The notes beneath the pieces are model-generated. The model worked only from the letters and a program-made list of their open reading frames with translations, made no database searches and was not told the DNA's origin. Positions 1-7,593 of a stretch of DNA of 33,703 nt are shown here, one piece after another; within the stretch, counting starts at the first letter, position 1; each line of letters begins with the position of its first letter. The stretch lies in assembly GCF_030580855.1 (NCBI RefSeq), contig NZ_JAUQOP010000051.1, forward strand, positions 1-33,703, in the 5' to 3' direction. The position numbers were made by a program, and so were the translations under genes. The stretch comes from Pseudomonas citrullilanati. GTDB taxonomy: Bacteria > Pseudomonadota > Gammaproteobacteria > Pseudomonadales > Pseudomonadaceae.

Positions 1-540
1 GACGCCCTCATCCAGCAGCGAGACGATAATCGCCGCCGTGCAAAGCAGGCGCAGTTGGCTCAAGTGCTGGAGACCTATCAAGCGCTGGACGTTGCGCTGA
101 GGAGCCTGATCAAAGCAACGGACAAACTCATTGCCGAGCAATCTCGTCAGGTCGACTCAGAACTGCTTGAGCGGCTGCGTGCCGTAAAGGGCTTGGGGCC
201 TGTAACGATTGCCAGCCTGTTTTGCTATCTGCCTGAATTGGGCGATCTCAACCGCGCGCAGGTGGCTGCGTTGGCTGGGGTGGCGCCGTTCAATAATGAC
301 AGCGGCGTGAAAACCGGCAAACGCCATATCTACGGTGGGCGCAGAAGATTGCGCCGCGCAGCCTATATGTGTGCGTTGGTGATGGTCCGCTACAACGCTG
401 ATTTCAAAGCCCGCTATGCCAGGCTGCGCGCCAAGGGCAAGTGCGCAAAAGTGGCCTTGGTGGCGTGTATGCGGGTATTGCTGGTCCGGCTCAACGCGAT
501 GGTGCGCGACGGCACGCCGTGGCGGGATCAAACCGCTTGA
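1..540 (+). CDS. IS110-family transposase, C-terminal part (5' end outside window)
   Basis: The reading frame is open from base 1, so this is the distal part of a larger gene that starts to the left of the window. The visible 179 residues hold a basic coiled stretch followed by the transposase_20-type domain of IS110/IS1111 elements: KGLGPVTIASL, then ALAGVAPFNNDSG, then GGRRRLRRAAYMCAL, and a basic C-terminus ending at TGA 538-540. In this family the N-terminal DEDD RuvC-like domain (not visible here) and a serine in the C-terminal domain act together, and target choice is guided by a small RNA made from the element's own end. The Ser in NNDSG lies in the conserved region, but I cannot assign it as catalytic by eye. 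Family assignment is firm; the IS110 versus IS1111 subgroup is not settled. Confidence 0.9.
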   Translation, partial: DALIQQRDDNRRRAKQAQLAQVLETYQALDVALRSLIKATDKLIAEQSRQVDSELLERLRAVKGLGPVTIASLFCYLPELGDLNRAQVAALAGVAPFNNDSGVKTGKRHIYGGRRRLRRAAYMCALVMVRYNADFKARYARLRAKGKCAKVALVACMRVLLVRLNAMVRDGTPWRDQTA

Positions 541-601
541 GGCCCCGGAGGGGGCCATTTGAGCCCGCAATAGCACCCAAAAGACGACCGCGGGTCGGGT
601 G
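541..601 (+). ncRNA. Structured IS flank, candidate guide (bridge/seek) RNA region
   Basis: Two stems are visible just after the transposase stop. The first is GGCCCC (541-546), loop GGAG, GGGGCC (551-556). The second is CACCC (574-578) with GGGTG (597-601), enclosing GACC (586-589), loop GCG, GGTC (593-596), with a 7-base bulge on the 5' side. No T-run follows, so a simple terminator is a poorer fit. In IS1111-group elements the guide RNA is known to come from the region downstream of the transposase gene. That this is such an RNA is inference; it could also be only a hairpin at the gene end. Confidence 0.3.
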
Positions 602-615
602 GGGGTGAAAGACAG

Positions 616-629
616 TTGGCTCCCACAGG
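616..629. repeat. Half REP next to the insertion sequence
   Basis: TTGGCTCCCACAGG is the reverse complement of CCTGTGGGAGCCAA and resembles the outer arm of the window's REP family (CCTGTGGGAGC...). The partner arm is not seen to the right, so it either lies left of the insertion sequence or has decayed. Confidence 0.45.
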
Positions 630-851
630 TCACAGGTCCCAAATTCCAAATCCTACAAGTCCAGCGTCCGACTCAAGTCAGCTGGATCCCCGCTCTCCCC
701 CGGCATTTTCATTTCTGCGTCTTTTTTGCCTGGGTGTGCGACAGATTTCACCCCGGCACTCCCACGCGGGTTCCGCAGGGTGTTAGGTTGTAAGTGATTG
801 TTTCGACAAACACCCACTCCTCCGTCTCCCTGCAAAGGAATGCCCCCAGCA
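630..851. other. Non-coding leader of the M20 peptidase gene
   Basis: There is no convincing gene in this stretch. It contains a pyrimidine-rich tract (about 700-735) and ends with the Shine-Dalgarno-like AAGGA at 835-839. No clear sigma70 promoter or operator could be assigned by eye. Confidence 0.4.
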
Positions 852-2591
852 ATGGACTTTTCCCTCAAGCGCCTGGCCGTGACCACCCTGCTCCTGTCCG
901 GCCTCGCCACACTCCCTGCGCCAGCGTTCGCCAATCTCACCGCGCAACAAGGCGCGGCCCTGGTCAAGCACTACGCCGATCAATCGGTGACCGATTTCAG
1001 GCAGTTCCTGGGCAGCGTCGCCAAGAGCGACCTGGCCAGGACCGCCAATCTCGGCCCGGCCATCGGCGCGTTCCTCGGCAACCAGCCGCTGTCGGCGGAG
1101 CAGCAGAACGAGATCCATCGCCTGCTGGGCCTGTATGCACGGGTGAAGTACGGCGCCGCCGCCACCGAGACCCTGAAGGAACTGGTGGCGATCCCGACCT
1201 ATCGCAAGGACGGCGTGGCCCAGCACGAGAACCCTGAATTCCTCAAGATCGCCGACAAGATCAAAAGCCTGGCCGAGTCCTTCGACCTGAACTTCCGCAA
1301 CGTCGACAATCGCGTCTATGAGATTTCCCTCGACGGCAGCGGCGATGAAGTCGTGGGCATTCACGCCCATGCCGACGTGGTGCCAGTAACGCCGGAAAAC
1401 TGGGTTTTGAAGGATGGCACCCGGCTCGATCCGTTCAAGGTGACCCTGGTGGGCGATCGCATGTACGGCCGCGGCACCGAGGACGACAAGAACGGCATCG
1501 TGGTGGCGCTCTACGCCATGAAAGTCATCAAGGAAGAGAAACTGCCCCTGGCGCGGCATTTCAAGCTGCTGGTGGACACCACCGAGGAAACCACCGGCGA
1601 CGCGATCCCCTATTATTTCGAACGCAACCCGACCCCCAACTACAACCTGGCGCTGGACGGCGGTTATCCGGTAGTGATCGCCGAGAAAGGCTATGGCACC
1701 GTCATGGCGAACTTCGCCCGGCGCGAGGCGCAAGGCAAAGGCGCGGAAATCACCGCGATGACCGGTGGCAAGGCGACCAACCAGATCCCGTCGACCTCGG
1801 TGGTCACCTTCGTCACCGACCAGCCCGCCGAACTGGCCGCCAGCCTGCTCAAGGCCGCGACCGAATACGCCAAGCGCAACGGCGGCGACTTCGACGTGGC
1901 CAGCCAGGTTGTCGGCAAGGACGTGCAACTGACCTTCACCGGCGTTTCGGCGCATTCCTCCGAGCCGGAATCAGGGGTCAACCCGGTGGCACGGATGCTG
2001 GACTTTATCCACGGCCTGGACGGCAAGATCGCGCTCAAGCACAACCACATCACCGACGCCGCCCGCTACGCCGCCGACAACTGGGGCCTGGACTACCTGG
2101 GCAAGCGCCTGGGCATCGGCTTTTCCGATGGGTTCATGGGCCCGCTGACGGCGTCGCTGACGTATGTCGGGCTCGATGACAAGACCTTCAAGCTGGCAGT
2201 CAACCTGCGGGTACCCGTGGGCAAGTCGACCGACGCGCTCAAGAGCGAGATCGCCGGCAAGCTGGCTGACTGGAGCAAACAGTCCCATGTCGCGGTGGCC
2301 TTCGACTACTCCATCGACGAGCCGATGTACCGCAACCCGGAAGGTGAATGGGTCAAGGCGCTCCTGGCCGTCGCCAGTGAAAACCTCGGCATGGAGCACA
2401 AGTACGGCACTTCCGCCGGCGCCACATCGGTCCATGACCTGCCCAACGGCGTGCAATTCGGCCTGGCGATGCCGGACGTCAAGTACACCGGTCATAACGA
2501 CAACGAGTTCAAGACGGTCGAGCAGTTCCTGCTGGACTTGCAGATCGTGACCGAGATGATGGGGCGGATCGGGCAGATGCCGAAGCTCTGA
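852..2591 (+). CDS. Exported M20-family metallopeptidase (PepV/Sapep-like dipeptidase)
   Basis: This 579-residue protein begins with a classical signal peptide: KR near the N-terminus, a hydrophobic core, and a probable cleavage after AFA at about residue 27, so it should act in the periplasm. Zinc-site motifs of the M20 family are in order: HAHADVVP (about 171-178), GRGTEDDKNG (about 206-215) with the bridging Asp, TTEET (about 243-247) with the catalytic Glu pair, GVSAHSSEPESGVNP in the lid/dimer domain, and a C-terminal GHNDNEF with the last His ligand. PepV-type enzymes cleave dipeptides; the substrate here is unknown. ATG 852 is preferred because it starts the signal peptide and follows AAGGA at 835-839; an in-frame ATG at 840 is possible. 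The gene stands alone between an IS remnant and a REP pair. Confidence 0.9.
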   Translation: MDFSLKRLAVTTLLLSGLATLPAPAFANLTAQQGAALVKHYADQSVTDFRQFLGSVAKSDLARTANLGPAIGAFLGNQPLSAEQQNEIHRLLGLYARVKYGAAATETLKELVAIPTYRKDGVAQHENPEFLKIADKIKSLAESFDLNFRNVDNRVYEISLDGSGDEVVGIHAHADVVPVTPENWVLKDGTRLDPFKVTLVGDRMYGRGTEDDKNGIVVALYAMKVIKEEKLPLARHFKLLVDTTEETTGDAIPYYFERNPTPNYNLALDGGYPVVIAEKGYGTVMANFARREAQGKGAEITAMTGGKATNQIPSTSVVTFVTDQPAELAASLLKAATEYAKRNGGDFDVASQVVGKDVQLTFTGVSAHSSEPESGVNPVARMLDFIHGLDGKIALKHNHITDAARYAADNWGLDYLGKRLGIGFSDGFMGPLTASLTYVGLDDKTFKLAVNLRVPVGKSTDALKSEIAGKLADWSKQSHVAVAFDYSIDEPMYRNPEGEWVKALLAVASENLGMEHKYGTSAGATSVHDLPNGVQFGLAMPDVKYTGHNDNEFKTVEQFLLDLQIVTEMMGRIGQMPKL

Positions 2592-2605
2592 CGGGCTTTT
2601 GAATT

Positions 2606-2699
2606 GTGGCGAGGGAGCTGGCTCCCGCTGGGCGGCGTAGCGGCCCCGAGGCTTCTGCGGACACTGCGCCACCGAGCGGGAGCCAGTGCCCTCGCCACA
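2606..2699. repeat. REP pair (GTGGCGAGGGAGC type) downstream of the peptidase
   Basis: GTGGCGAGGGAGCTGGCTCC at 2606-2625 is mirrored by a reverse-complement arm ending in CCCTCGCCAC at about 2699. This is a typical Pseudomonas REP doublet. It follows the stop codon of the peptidase by 14 bp and could serve as a transcript-end hairpin for it. Confidence 0.8.
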
Positions 2700-2705
2700 G
2701 CTCGC

Positions 2706-2933
2706 TCACTCTTTCATTGAACGGGCACCCGGGTCCACGGCCTTGTCGGTGATGTCGGTCAACTCCACGCCCCAGTCCCCATGCAGGTACCAATCCTCGC
2801 CGATCATCTCGGCCGGGTGCATGGTCCGGTCCGCGCCGTTGCCACACGCCAGGGCGGTCGCCGAACAATAACGGTCACAGCCCCAGCAGATGCGTTCGGG
2901 GTGCTTGGGGCTGAGGGGAAAAGGCTTGGCCAT
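2706..2933 (-). CDS. DUF3079-family small protein
   Basis: This is a 75-residue soluble protein of unknown function. It starts MAKPFPLSPKHPERICWGC and carries four cysteines in two pairs (CWGCDRYC and ACGNG), followed by HPAEMIGEDWYLHGDWG. That Cys-rich N-terminal pattern and the GEDW segment match what I recall of the DUF3079 family found in pseudomonads and related proteobacteria. The cysteine spacing suggests a small metal site, but this is inference. ATG 2933 is chosen over an upstream start because the family begins at MAK. The gene is alone on the minus strand, with its 3' end beside the REP pair and about 180 bp between its start and the ftr operon. Confidence 0.75.
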   Translation of the reverse strand: MAKPFPLSPKHPERICWGCDRYCSATALACGNGADRTMHPAEMIGEDWYLHGDWGVELTDITDKAVDPGARSMKE

Positions 2934-3046
2934 GGGAACCCCGCGGACAGATGGGTGTACCTGCACCCTAGCGTGATGGGCCCGCAGCGCCCTTGATCTC
3001 GATCAAGAATCGCCCTGCGTTGGTTTCGCACAATCACGCTGAAAAT

Positions 3047-3065
3047 TGACAATAATCATTATTAT
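3047..3065. promoter_or_regulatory. Fur box upstream of the ftr iron-uptake operon
   Basis: The AT-rich sequence GACAATAATCATTATTATT contains the inverted repeat AATAAT-C-ATTATT (3051-3063). It agrees well with the 19-bp Fur consensus GATAATGATAATCATTATC. It lies about 52 bp before the ATG of the first ftr gene, where repression by Fur-Fe(II) would block transcription. The surrounding sequence is GC-rich, so this AT island stands out. Confidence 0.8.
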
Positions 3066-3116
3066 TCGCAGCAAAGCTTCCTAGACTCGCTCATCCCTTA
3101 CGTCCAGGAAGTCATC

Positions 3117-3662
3117 ATGCGTATCTTCGCCCCGCTGTCCCTTGCCCCGTGGTCCCTCGCCCTGCTGTTCCTCGCACCGTTGGCCCAGGCCAAGGAATAC
3201 CCCATCGGCGAACCGCAGTCGTGCCCCGGGCTGGAAGTCGGCGCGGTGTACCTGCAGCCGATTGAAATGGCGCCCGCCGGCATGATGCGCGCGACAGCCG
3301 ATTCCGACGTCCACCTGGAAGCCGACATCCGCGCCACGGCGGACAATCGCCAGGGCTTCCAGGAAGGCAGTTTCGTGCCCTACCTCAACGTATCCTTCCA
3401 ACTGAAGAAACAAGGCGACGACACCGAGCTCAAGGGTGACTTCCATGCCATGGTCGCCAACGACGGGCCGCACTACGGCGATAACGTCAAGCTGCTCGGC
3501 CCGGGCAAGTACCAACTGACCTTCACCGTCCTGCCGCCGGGTGGCCACGGCTCCCTCGGCCGCCACACCGACAAGGAAACCGGCGTGGCACCGTGGTTCG
3601 AGCGCTGTGAACTGCATTACGAATTCGTCTACGCCGGCATCGGCAAGAAAGGCGGTTACTGA
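3117..3662 (+). CDS. ftrA: Periplasmic P19-type iron-uptake protein (FtrA)
   Basis: This 181-residue protein has a signal peptide (cleavage likely after AQA, residue 25) and one domain matching the P19/Tp34 iron-transport family. Characteristic stretches are YPIGEP, GLEVGAVYLQPIEMAP, LEADIRAT, FVPYLNVSFQLKK, FHAMVANDGPHYGDNVKL and FTVLPPGGHGSLGRHTDKETG. In the family these Met, His and Glu residues hold copper and iron, and the protein presents ferrous iron to an FTR1 permease. AGGA at 3107-3110 precedes the ATG. It is the first gene of a four-gene operon (2-bp gap to the next) behind a Fur box, which fits the FtrABCD system described in Brucella and Bordetella. Confidence 0.88.
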   Translation: MRIFAPLSLAPWSLALLFLAPLAQAKEYPIGEPQSCPGLEVGAVYLQPIEMAPAGMMRATADSDVHLEADIRATADNRQGFQEGSFVPYLNVSFQLKKQGDDTELKGDFHAMVANDGPHYGDNVKLLGPGKYQLTFTVLPPGGHGSLGRHTDKETGVAPWFERCELHYEFVYAGIGKKGGY

Positions 3663-3664
3663 AC

Positions 3665-4027
3665 ATGCGTCCCCCATCCCGACCCCGGCACGGCGCGGCT
3701 CATCGGCGCCTGGCCGGTTTGACGCTGGCCGGCTTGCTGCTGCCCGCCATCGCCCAGGCTGAACTGCCGACCTACGCGTTGAGCATCCGCGACGGGCTCT
3801 TCATCCCGCCGCAGCTGGAAGTGCCGGCCGGGCAACGCTTCAAGATCGTGTTGAAAAACATCGGCCAGGGCCCGGCGGAGTTCGAAAGCACGCCACTGCG
3901 GGTGGAAAAAGTGCTTTCGCCCGGCGTCACCACCTTCGTGGTGATCCACCCGTTGCGACCGGGACACTACCCGTTCTTCGACGAATTCAATCCGCAACTG
4001 CCCGAGGGCGGCATTCTCGCCCGGTAA
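3665..4027 (+). CDS. ftrB: Periplasmic cupredoxin-domain protein (FtrB)
   Basis: This 120-residue protein has a basic N-terminus, a hydrophobic segment and a probable signal cleavage after AQA (about residue 32). The remainder is a single small beta-rich domain resembling cupredoxin-like domains (YALSIRDGLFIPPQLEVPAGQRFKI, then GPAEFESTPLRVEKVLSPG, then HPLRPGHYPFFDEF). In the FtrABCD model this protein is proposed to oxidise or hand over iron together with the P19 protein. I do not see an obvious full blue-copper Cys-His-Met set, and the mature protein has no cysteine, so a type-1 copper site is doubtful. It is separated by 2 bp from ftrA and 21 bp from ftrC. Confidence 0.8.
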   Translation: MRPPSRPRHGAAHRRLAGLTLAGLLLPAIAQAELPTYALSIRDGLFIPPQLEVPAGQRFKIVLKNIGQGPAEFESTPLRVEKVLSPGVTTFVVIHPLRPGHYPFFDEFNPQLPEGGILAR

Positions 4028-4048
4028 TCGCGCGCAGGAGACACTTGC

Positions 4049-4903
4049 ATGACTCAATCGATGTTCATTGTCTGGCGCGAAAGCGTCGAGGCATTGCTGG
4101 TGATCGGCATTCTCCAGGCCTGGGTCAGCCAGCAACGGCAGGCCCGGCAATTATTGCGCTACGTCTGGAGCGGCGCCGGGTTGGGCTTGCTGCTGTCAGG
4201 CGTATTGGCCGGGCTGATCATGCTGGCGGGCGAGGCCATGAGCGGCGCGGCCAACGAATGGTTCCAGGCGGCATTGGCGTTGCTCGCCAGCGGGCTGATC
4301 GTGCAGATGGTCGGTTGGATGCATCGCCATGGCATGACGCTCAAGCGCGACCTGACGCGCCATGCCGATCAACGCCTGGGCCGCCAGGGCGGCCTGGGGC
4401 TGTTGGTGCTGGCGTTGCTGGCCGTCAGCCGCGAAGGCAGTGAGACGGTGGTGTTCCTGTATGGCGCCGGTGCTCGCCTGCAAGGGCCGTCACTGGGGCT
4501 GTTCGCCGTGGGCGCGGTGGCGGGCCTGGCACTGGCGCTGCTGACGGTCTCGGTGCTGCACGGCAGCCGCCGGTTCATCTCATGGCCGCGGTTCTTTGCC
4601 ATCAGCGAGGCGATCCTGTTGTTGCTGGGCGCGGCGCTGCTGGTCAGCGGCATCGAGCGCGTGGGCGGGCAATTGCTGGCAATGGACTGGCCCGAGGCGG
4701 TGTACCGCGGCATCGGCGATGCGCTGTGGGACAGCAGTGCACTGCTGGACGATGGGCACGGTCTGGGCGAGTTCCTCGCCGACTTCGCCGGCTATCGGGC
4801 CAGCCCCAGTGCACTGACGCTGTTGGTGTGGCTGGCTTACTGGGGCGTTGTCGCCGGCTGGCTGCGGCCACGCAAGGCGGACGGCCTCCCGTGCCCGACG
4901 TGA
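4049..4903 (+). CDS. ftrC: FTR1-family iron permease (FtrC)
   Basis: This 284-residue polytopic membrane protein has about seven hydrophobic segments. Two REXXE iron-binding motifs of the FTR1/EfeU family are present: RESVE at residues 10-14 and REGSE at 128-132. These Glu residues line the transport path in the family. The start ATG follows AGGAGA at 4037-4042. The gene overlaps the start of ftrD, so the two are probably translationally coupled. It should carry iron across the inner membrane after P19/cupredoxin handling in the periplasm. Confidence 0.9.
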   Translation: MTQSMFIVWRESVEALLVIGILQAWVSQQRQARQLLRYVWSGAGLGLLLSGVLAGLIMLAGEAMSGAANEWFQAALALLASGLIVQMVGWMHRHGMTLKRDLTRHADQRLGRQGGLGLLVLALLAVSREGSETVVFLYGAGARLQGPSLGLFAVGAVAGLALALLTVSVLHGSRRFISWPRFFAISEAILLLLGAALLVSGIERVGGQLLAMDWPEAVYRGIGDALWDSSALLDDGHGLGEFLADFAGYRASPSALTLLVWLAYWGVVAGWLRPRKADGLPCPT

Positions 4904-6258
4904 ACCCCTGGTTGCAGCGCCTCGGCGATGGCATGCGGCGCCACGGCGCGACGATTCGCGCCGTGCAGTGGGCGGTGGTGCTGTTCTACGCCGTGCTGCT
5001 GGTGGTGCCGGCCTTCTCGCCCCTGCCCAACGGCCAGGCACGCCTGTTGGACAACCTCACCCTGTTAGCGCAATTCCTTTTCTGGGGGCTGTGGTGGCCG
5101 TTCGTGTTGTTGTCGATCGTGTTGTTCGGCCGGCTCTGGTGTGGCGTGCTCTGCCCCGAAGGCGCCTTGAGCGAATGGGCCAGCCAATACGGCAAGGGCC
5201 TGGGCACGCCGCGGGCGTTGCGCTGGGCCGGCTGGCCGACCCTGGCGTTCTGCCTGACGACGGTCTACGGGCAACTCATCAGCGTCTACGACTATGCCCA
5301 GGCGGCGCTGTTGATTCTCGGCGGCTCGACGGTTGCGGCGGTGATCGTCGGCGTGCTGTTCGCCCGGGGCAAGCGGGTGTGGTGCCGCTACCTGTGCCCG
5401 GTCAGCGGCGTCTTCGCCCTGCTCGCCCGCCTGGCGCCGCTGCATTTCCAGGTGAACGAACAACGCTGGCTGGAGAATCCCGCGCCGCGCCGCCCGCCGC
5501 CCAACTGCGCGCCGCTGCTGGACATCCGCCGCCTGCGCGGCGCCGCCGACTGCCATGCCTGTGGGCGTTGCAGCGGCCAGCGCGACGCCGTGCGCCTGAT
5601 CGCCCGCTCCAGCAACGAGGAAATTCTCCACGCGACGACCGAGACACTCTCGCCGTGGGAGCCGCGCCTGTTGCTGTTCGGGGTCATCGGCCTGGCGATG
5701 GGCGCCTTCCAATGGACCGTCAGCCCCTGGTTCATCGCCTTGAAGCAGCAGCTCGCCCAATGGCTGGTCGCCCATGAACTGTTCTGGCCACTGCAAGACA
5801 CCGCGCCCTGGTGGCTGCTGACGCATTACCCTCAGGCAAATGACAGTTTCAGCTGGCTCGACGGTTTTTGCATCCTCGCCTACCTGGGCATGAGTGCCTT
5901 TGTGCTGGGTACGTCACTGATGCTGCTGATGCGCCTGGCGGCGAAACTCTCCGGCGATCCTGCACAATATCGGCCCCTGGCCATCACCCTGACGCCCCTC
6001 GGCGGTGCGGGGCTGTTCCTCGGCTTGTCGGCCACCACGGTAAAGCTGCTGCGCTATGAAGGCTTGTTGCTCGAATGGGTGCAACCGGCTCGCGCCGGGC
6101 TTTTGCTGGCGGCGATCGCCTGGAGCCTGTGGCTGGGTTGGAAACGCCTGGGACAGACTTCAGCAACGCCCCTTCAACGACTGCCCGCCATGGCGTGCCT
6201 GATATCGGCCAGCGGCCTGGTGGGTTATGGCTGGTGGCTGCAGTTCTGGGGCTGGTAA
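4891..6258 (+). CDS. ftrD: Membrane polyferredoxin-like 4Fe-4S protein (FtrD)
   Basis: This 455-residue membrane protein has several hydrophobic helices and NapH/FixG-like cysteine motifs: CGVLCP (about 84-89), CRYLCP (about 165-170) and CHACGRC (about 221-227). The last set shows only three cysteines in CxxCxxC spacing, so any cluster there is atypical. In FtrABCD this component is thought to move electrons to support iron passage. The frame is open well upstream of the real start. GTG 4891 is preferred (AAGGCGGA at 4873-4880), but GTG 4900, which would overlap the ftrC stop as GTGA, is nearly as good. It is the last gene of the operon; the REP array begins 12 bp later. Confidence 0.83.
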   Translation: MPDVNPWLQRLGDGMRRHGATIRAVQWAVVLFYAVLLVVPAFSPLPNGQARLLDNLTLLAQFLFWGLWWPFVLLSIVLFGRLWCGVLCPEGALSEWASQYGKGLGTPRALRWAGWPTLAFCLTTVYGQLISVYDYAQAALLILGGSTVAAVIVGVLFARGKRVWCRYLCPVSGVFALLARLAPLHFQVNEQRWLENPAPRRPPPNCAPLLDIRRLRGAADCHACGRCSGQRDAVRLIARSSNEEILHATTETLSPWEPRLLLFGVIGLAMGAFQWTVSPWFIALKQQLAQWLVAHELFWPLQDTAPWWLLTHYPQANDSFSWLDGFCILAYLGMSAFVLGTSLMLLMRLAAKLSGDPAQYRPLAITLTPLGGAGLFLGLSATTVKLLRYEGLLLEWVQPARAGLLLAAIAWSLWLGWKRLGQTSATPLQRLPAMACLISASGLVGYGWWLQFWGW

Positions 6259-6270
6259 CACAAAACCCGG

Positions 6271-7413
6271 TGGGCGTGAGCCTGCTCGGGAAAGCGGTGG
6301 GTCAGCTTGCTTCGATGTCGCCTGGGCCGGCGCCTTCGCGGGCAGGCCCGCTCCCACAGGGGATTTGTGCTGGGCCGCAGGTTTGTGAGCAACCGAGAAC
6401 CAGTGTGGGAGCGAGCTTGCTCGCGAAAGCGGTGGGTCAGCTTGCATCGATATCGCCTGTGCCGCCGCCTTCGCGGGCAGGCCCGCTCCACAAGGGGTTT
6501 GTGCTGGGCCGCAGGTTTGTGAGCCACCGAAATCCAGTGTGGGAGCGAGCTTGCTCGCGAAAGCGGTGGGTCAGCTTGCATCGATATCGTCTGTGCCGAC
6601 GCCTTCGCGGGCAAGCCCGCTCCACAAGGGGTTTGTGCTGGGCCGCAGGTTTGTGAGCCACCGAAATCCAGTGTGGGAGCGAGCTTGCTCGCGAAAGCGG
6701 TGGGTCAGCTTGCATCGATATCGTCTGTGCCGACGCCTTCGCGGGCAAGCCCGCTCCACAAGGGGTTTGTGCTGGGCCGCAGGTTTGTGAGCCACCGAAA
6801 TCCAGTGTGGGAGCGAGCTTGCTCGCGAAAGCGGTGGGTCAGCTTGCATCGATATCGTCTGTGCCGACGCCTTCGCGGGCAAGCCCGCTCCCACAGGGGA
6901 TTTGTGCTGGGCCGGGGTTTGGTGGACAACCGAGATCCAGTGTGGGAGCGAGCTTGCTCGCGATGGCGGTGGATCAGCTTGCCTTGATGTCGCCTGTGCC
7001 GCCGCCTTCGCGGGCAGGCCCGCTCCCACAGGGGATTTGTGCTGGGCCGCGGGTTTGTGAGCAACCGGGAATCACTGTGGGAGCGGGCTTGCTCGCGAAA
7101 GCGGTGGGTCAGCTTGCAGTGATGTTGCCTGTGCCGACGCCTTCGCGGGCAGGCCCGCTCCCACAGGGGATTTGTGCTGGGCCGGGGTTTGGTGGACAAC
7201 CGAGATCCAGTGTGGGAGCGAGCTTGCTCGCGATGGCGGTGGGTCAGCTTGTATTGATGTTGGATGTGCCGACGCCTTCGCGGGCAAGCCCGCTCCCACA
7301 GGGGATTTGTGCTGGGCCGGGGTTTGATGAGCAACCGGGAACCCCTGTGGGAGCGAGCCTGCTCGCGATGGCGGTGGGTCAGCTTGCATCGATGTAGCCT
7401 GTGCCGACGCTCG
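6271..7413. repeat. Tandem array of nine REP-pair (BIME/REPIN) units, 134-135 bp each
   Basis: Units start near 6271, then at 6405, 6539, 6673, 6807, 6942, 7077, 7212 and 7347. Each unit holds GTGGGAGCGAGCTTGCTCGC, a spacer with GCGGTGGGTCAGCTTG, an inverted arm CTTCGCGGGCAAGCCCGCTC, and a linker with TTTGTGCTGGGCCG. Units 3 and 4 (6539-6806) look identical base for base, which points to recent tandem duplication. Some units have CTCCACAAGG instead of CTCCCACAGG in the second arm. The last unit breaks off at about 7413. Open frames across the array are only a product of the repeat being readable in several frames. No REP-associated transposase (RAYT) gene lies in the window. Confidence 0.95.
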
Positions 7414-7535
7414 CGGCCGCGCTGGGCGGTTCGCTCGGACACCCGCGAGGTTCGCTGGTGCTCACCGCGTTGCGCGCCTCCACGGCGGCGGTCATCTGGT
7501 TCTACCTGCCGGTTGGCAGCGCATTTGAAAACCAA
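7414..7535. other. Unassigned spacer between the REP array and the nrdG terminator
   Basis: This is about 120 bp of GC-rich sequence with no convincing gene, RNA or operator. It interrupts the ninth repeat unit after GTGCCGACGC, where the other units continue with CTTCGCGGGC. Confidence 0.5.
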
Positions 7536-7565
7536 GAAAAAGGAACGGCCCGGTCAGCCCGGGCC
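7536..7565 (-). terminator. Rho-independent terminator of the nrdD-nrdG operon
   Basis: On the minus strand the stem GGCCCGG, loop GCTGA, CCGGGCC is followed by GTTCCTTTTTCTT. It is a 7-bp all-GC stem with a T-rich tail, starting 29 bp after the nrdG stop codon. Confidence 0.88.
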
Positions 7566-7593
7566 TCGGTGAATCGTGCCCCGCCACGGGCGG

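Larger units (their letters stand above)
1..615 (+). mobile_element. 3' end of an IS110/IS1111-type insertion sequence
   Basis: It comprises the transposase 3' part plus about 75 bp of non-coding right flank. The right boundary is inferred: from base 616 the sequence turns into TTGGCTCCCACAGG, which matches one arm of the REP repeats found elsewhere in the window. No target duplication can be judged because the left end is outside the window, and IS110 elements often make none. The boundary is uncertain by some tens of bases. Confidence 0.55.

Noticed and set aside
541..556. Rho-independent terminator after the transposase
   Set aside because: The GGCCCC/GGGGCC stem is good but is followed by ATTTGAGCCC, with no T-run.
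3051..3063. AT-rich palindrome as a chance feature
   Set aside because: Rejected as chance because it fits the Fur consensus over 19 bp and sits directly before an iron-uptake operon, so it was kept as a Fur box.
6271..7413. CRISPR-like periodic repeat
   Set aside because: The whole 134-135 bp unit is repeated, including the would-be spacers, and each unit is an inverted REP pair; no cas genes are near.
6225..7535. Several 70-276 codon open frames through the REP array
   Set aside because: They are arginine-rich or serine/proline-rich translations of the repeat unit that recur at the repeat period, on both strands.
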